Assembly (NCBI RefSeq): GCF_020733635.1
Contig: NZ_JAJFZL010000001.1
Location: 1,550,001 to 1,614,000 of the forward strand
Direction: 5' to 3'
Length of the DNA stretch: 64,000 bases
From: Nocardia spumae
GTDB lineage: Bacteria; Actinomycetota; Actinomycetes; Mycobacteriales; Mycobacteriaceae
In this document: positions 63,959-64,000 of the stretch, piece after piece
Layout: every line of letters begins with the position of its first letter
How positions within the stretch are numbered: the stretch's first letter is position 1
Translations under genes and position numbers: made by a program
The notes under the pieces: generated by a model
The model's database searches: none
What the model saw: only the letters and a program-made list of their open reading frames with translations
Told to the model about the DNA's origin: nothing

Positions 63959-64000
63959 GCTGATGGACTCGGGTCGCACGGAACCGATGCGGTTGGGGCG

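Overview
The window is about 64 kb of high-GC actinobacterial chromosome. Gene content and order point to a mycolic-acid actinomycete (Mycobacteriales), most likely Nocardia or a close relative. From memory, the core genes follow the Mycobacterium tuberculosis block Rv1084 to Rv1112: a DUF255 thioredoxin-like protein, hemolysin III, a cis-prenyl diphosphate synthase, coaA, glyA, phoH2, a desA2-like gene, fum, glpX, a DUF4245 protein, xseB, xseA, a lipid-droplet protein, ispH, a DUF6542 protein and ychF. This was recognised by eye and no alignment was run. GTG starts, 4-base GTGA or ATGA overlaps and strong purine-rich ribosome sites are common.

Layout. 1-4.3 kb: a DedA/histidine kinase/response regulator operon (cut by the left edge), a serine hydrolase and a MerR regulator. 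4.3-15 kb: conserved core (DUF255 protein, adenylate cyclase, hemolysin III, Z-prenyl synthase, pantothenate kinase, DUF885 protein, glyA) with short repeats and small candidate ORFs before glyA. 15-23.4 kb: an insert of regulator plus P450, PhoH2, an LGFP lipoprotein, a desaturase-like protein, a SnoaL-like protein, TetR and an FAD monooxygenase. 23.4-31.7 kb: central metabolism (fum, glpX), exonuclease VII, lipid-droplet protein and ispH. 31.7-41.2 kb: DNA maintenance (rmuC, sbcD, sbcC, ogt, adaA-alkA) and an esterase. 41.4-48.2 kb: cstA-ybdD, a sugar ABC importer without an ATPase gene, and grpB. 48.2-51.8 kb: WYL and MarR regulators with divergent targets, and a broken glcG-like copy. 52-53.2 kb: ychF.

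From 53.2 kb to the right end the region is accessory. It holds a TetR/NmrA pair, a membrane-anchored pentapeptide-repeat protein, two tandem SUKH (SMI1/KNR4) proteins, and a small, visibly less GC-rich RiPP-like cassette: a 70-residue precursor directly followed by a radical SAM/SPASM-like maturase at 60.6-61.8 kb. It closes with a divergent stress pair (csbD and a DUF6131 peptide), each preceded by a perfect GTTT-N15-GGGTAT promoter of the SigF/SigB type.

Regulation is unusually legible. Paired inverted repeats sit between the MarR and glcG-like genes and between the TetR and NmrA genes. A 20-bp palindrome precedes hemolysin III. Nearly identical CGCTA(T/A)ATAGCG palindromes lie upstream of both the P450 and the FAD monooxygenase. 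The best candidate for an undescribed system is the precursor/radical SAM pair, whose C-terminal core carries two W-V-aromatic motifs in a mirror-like arrangement.
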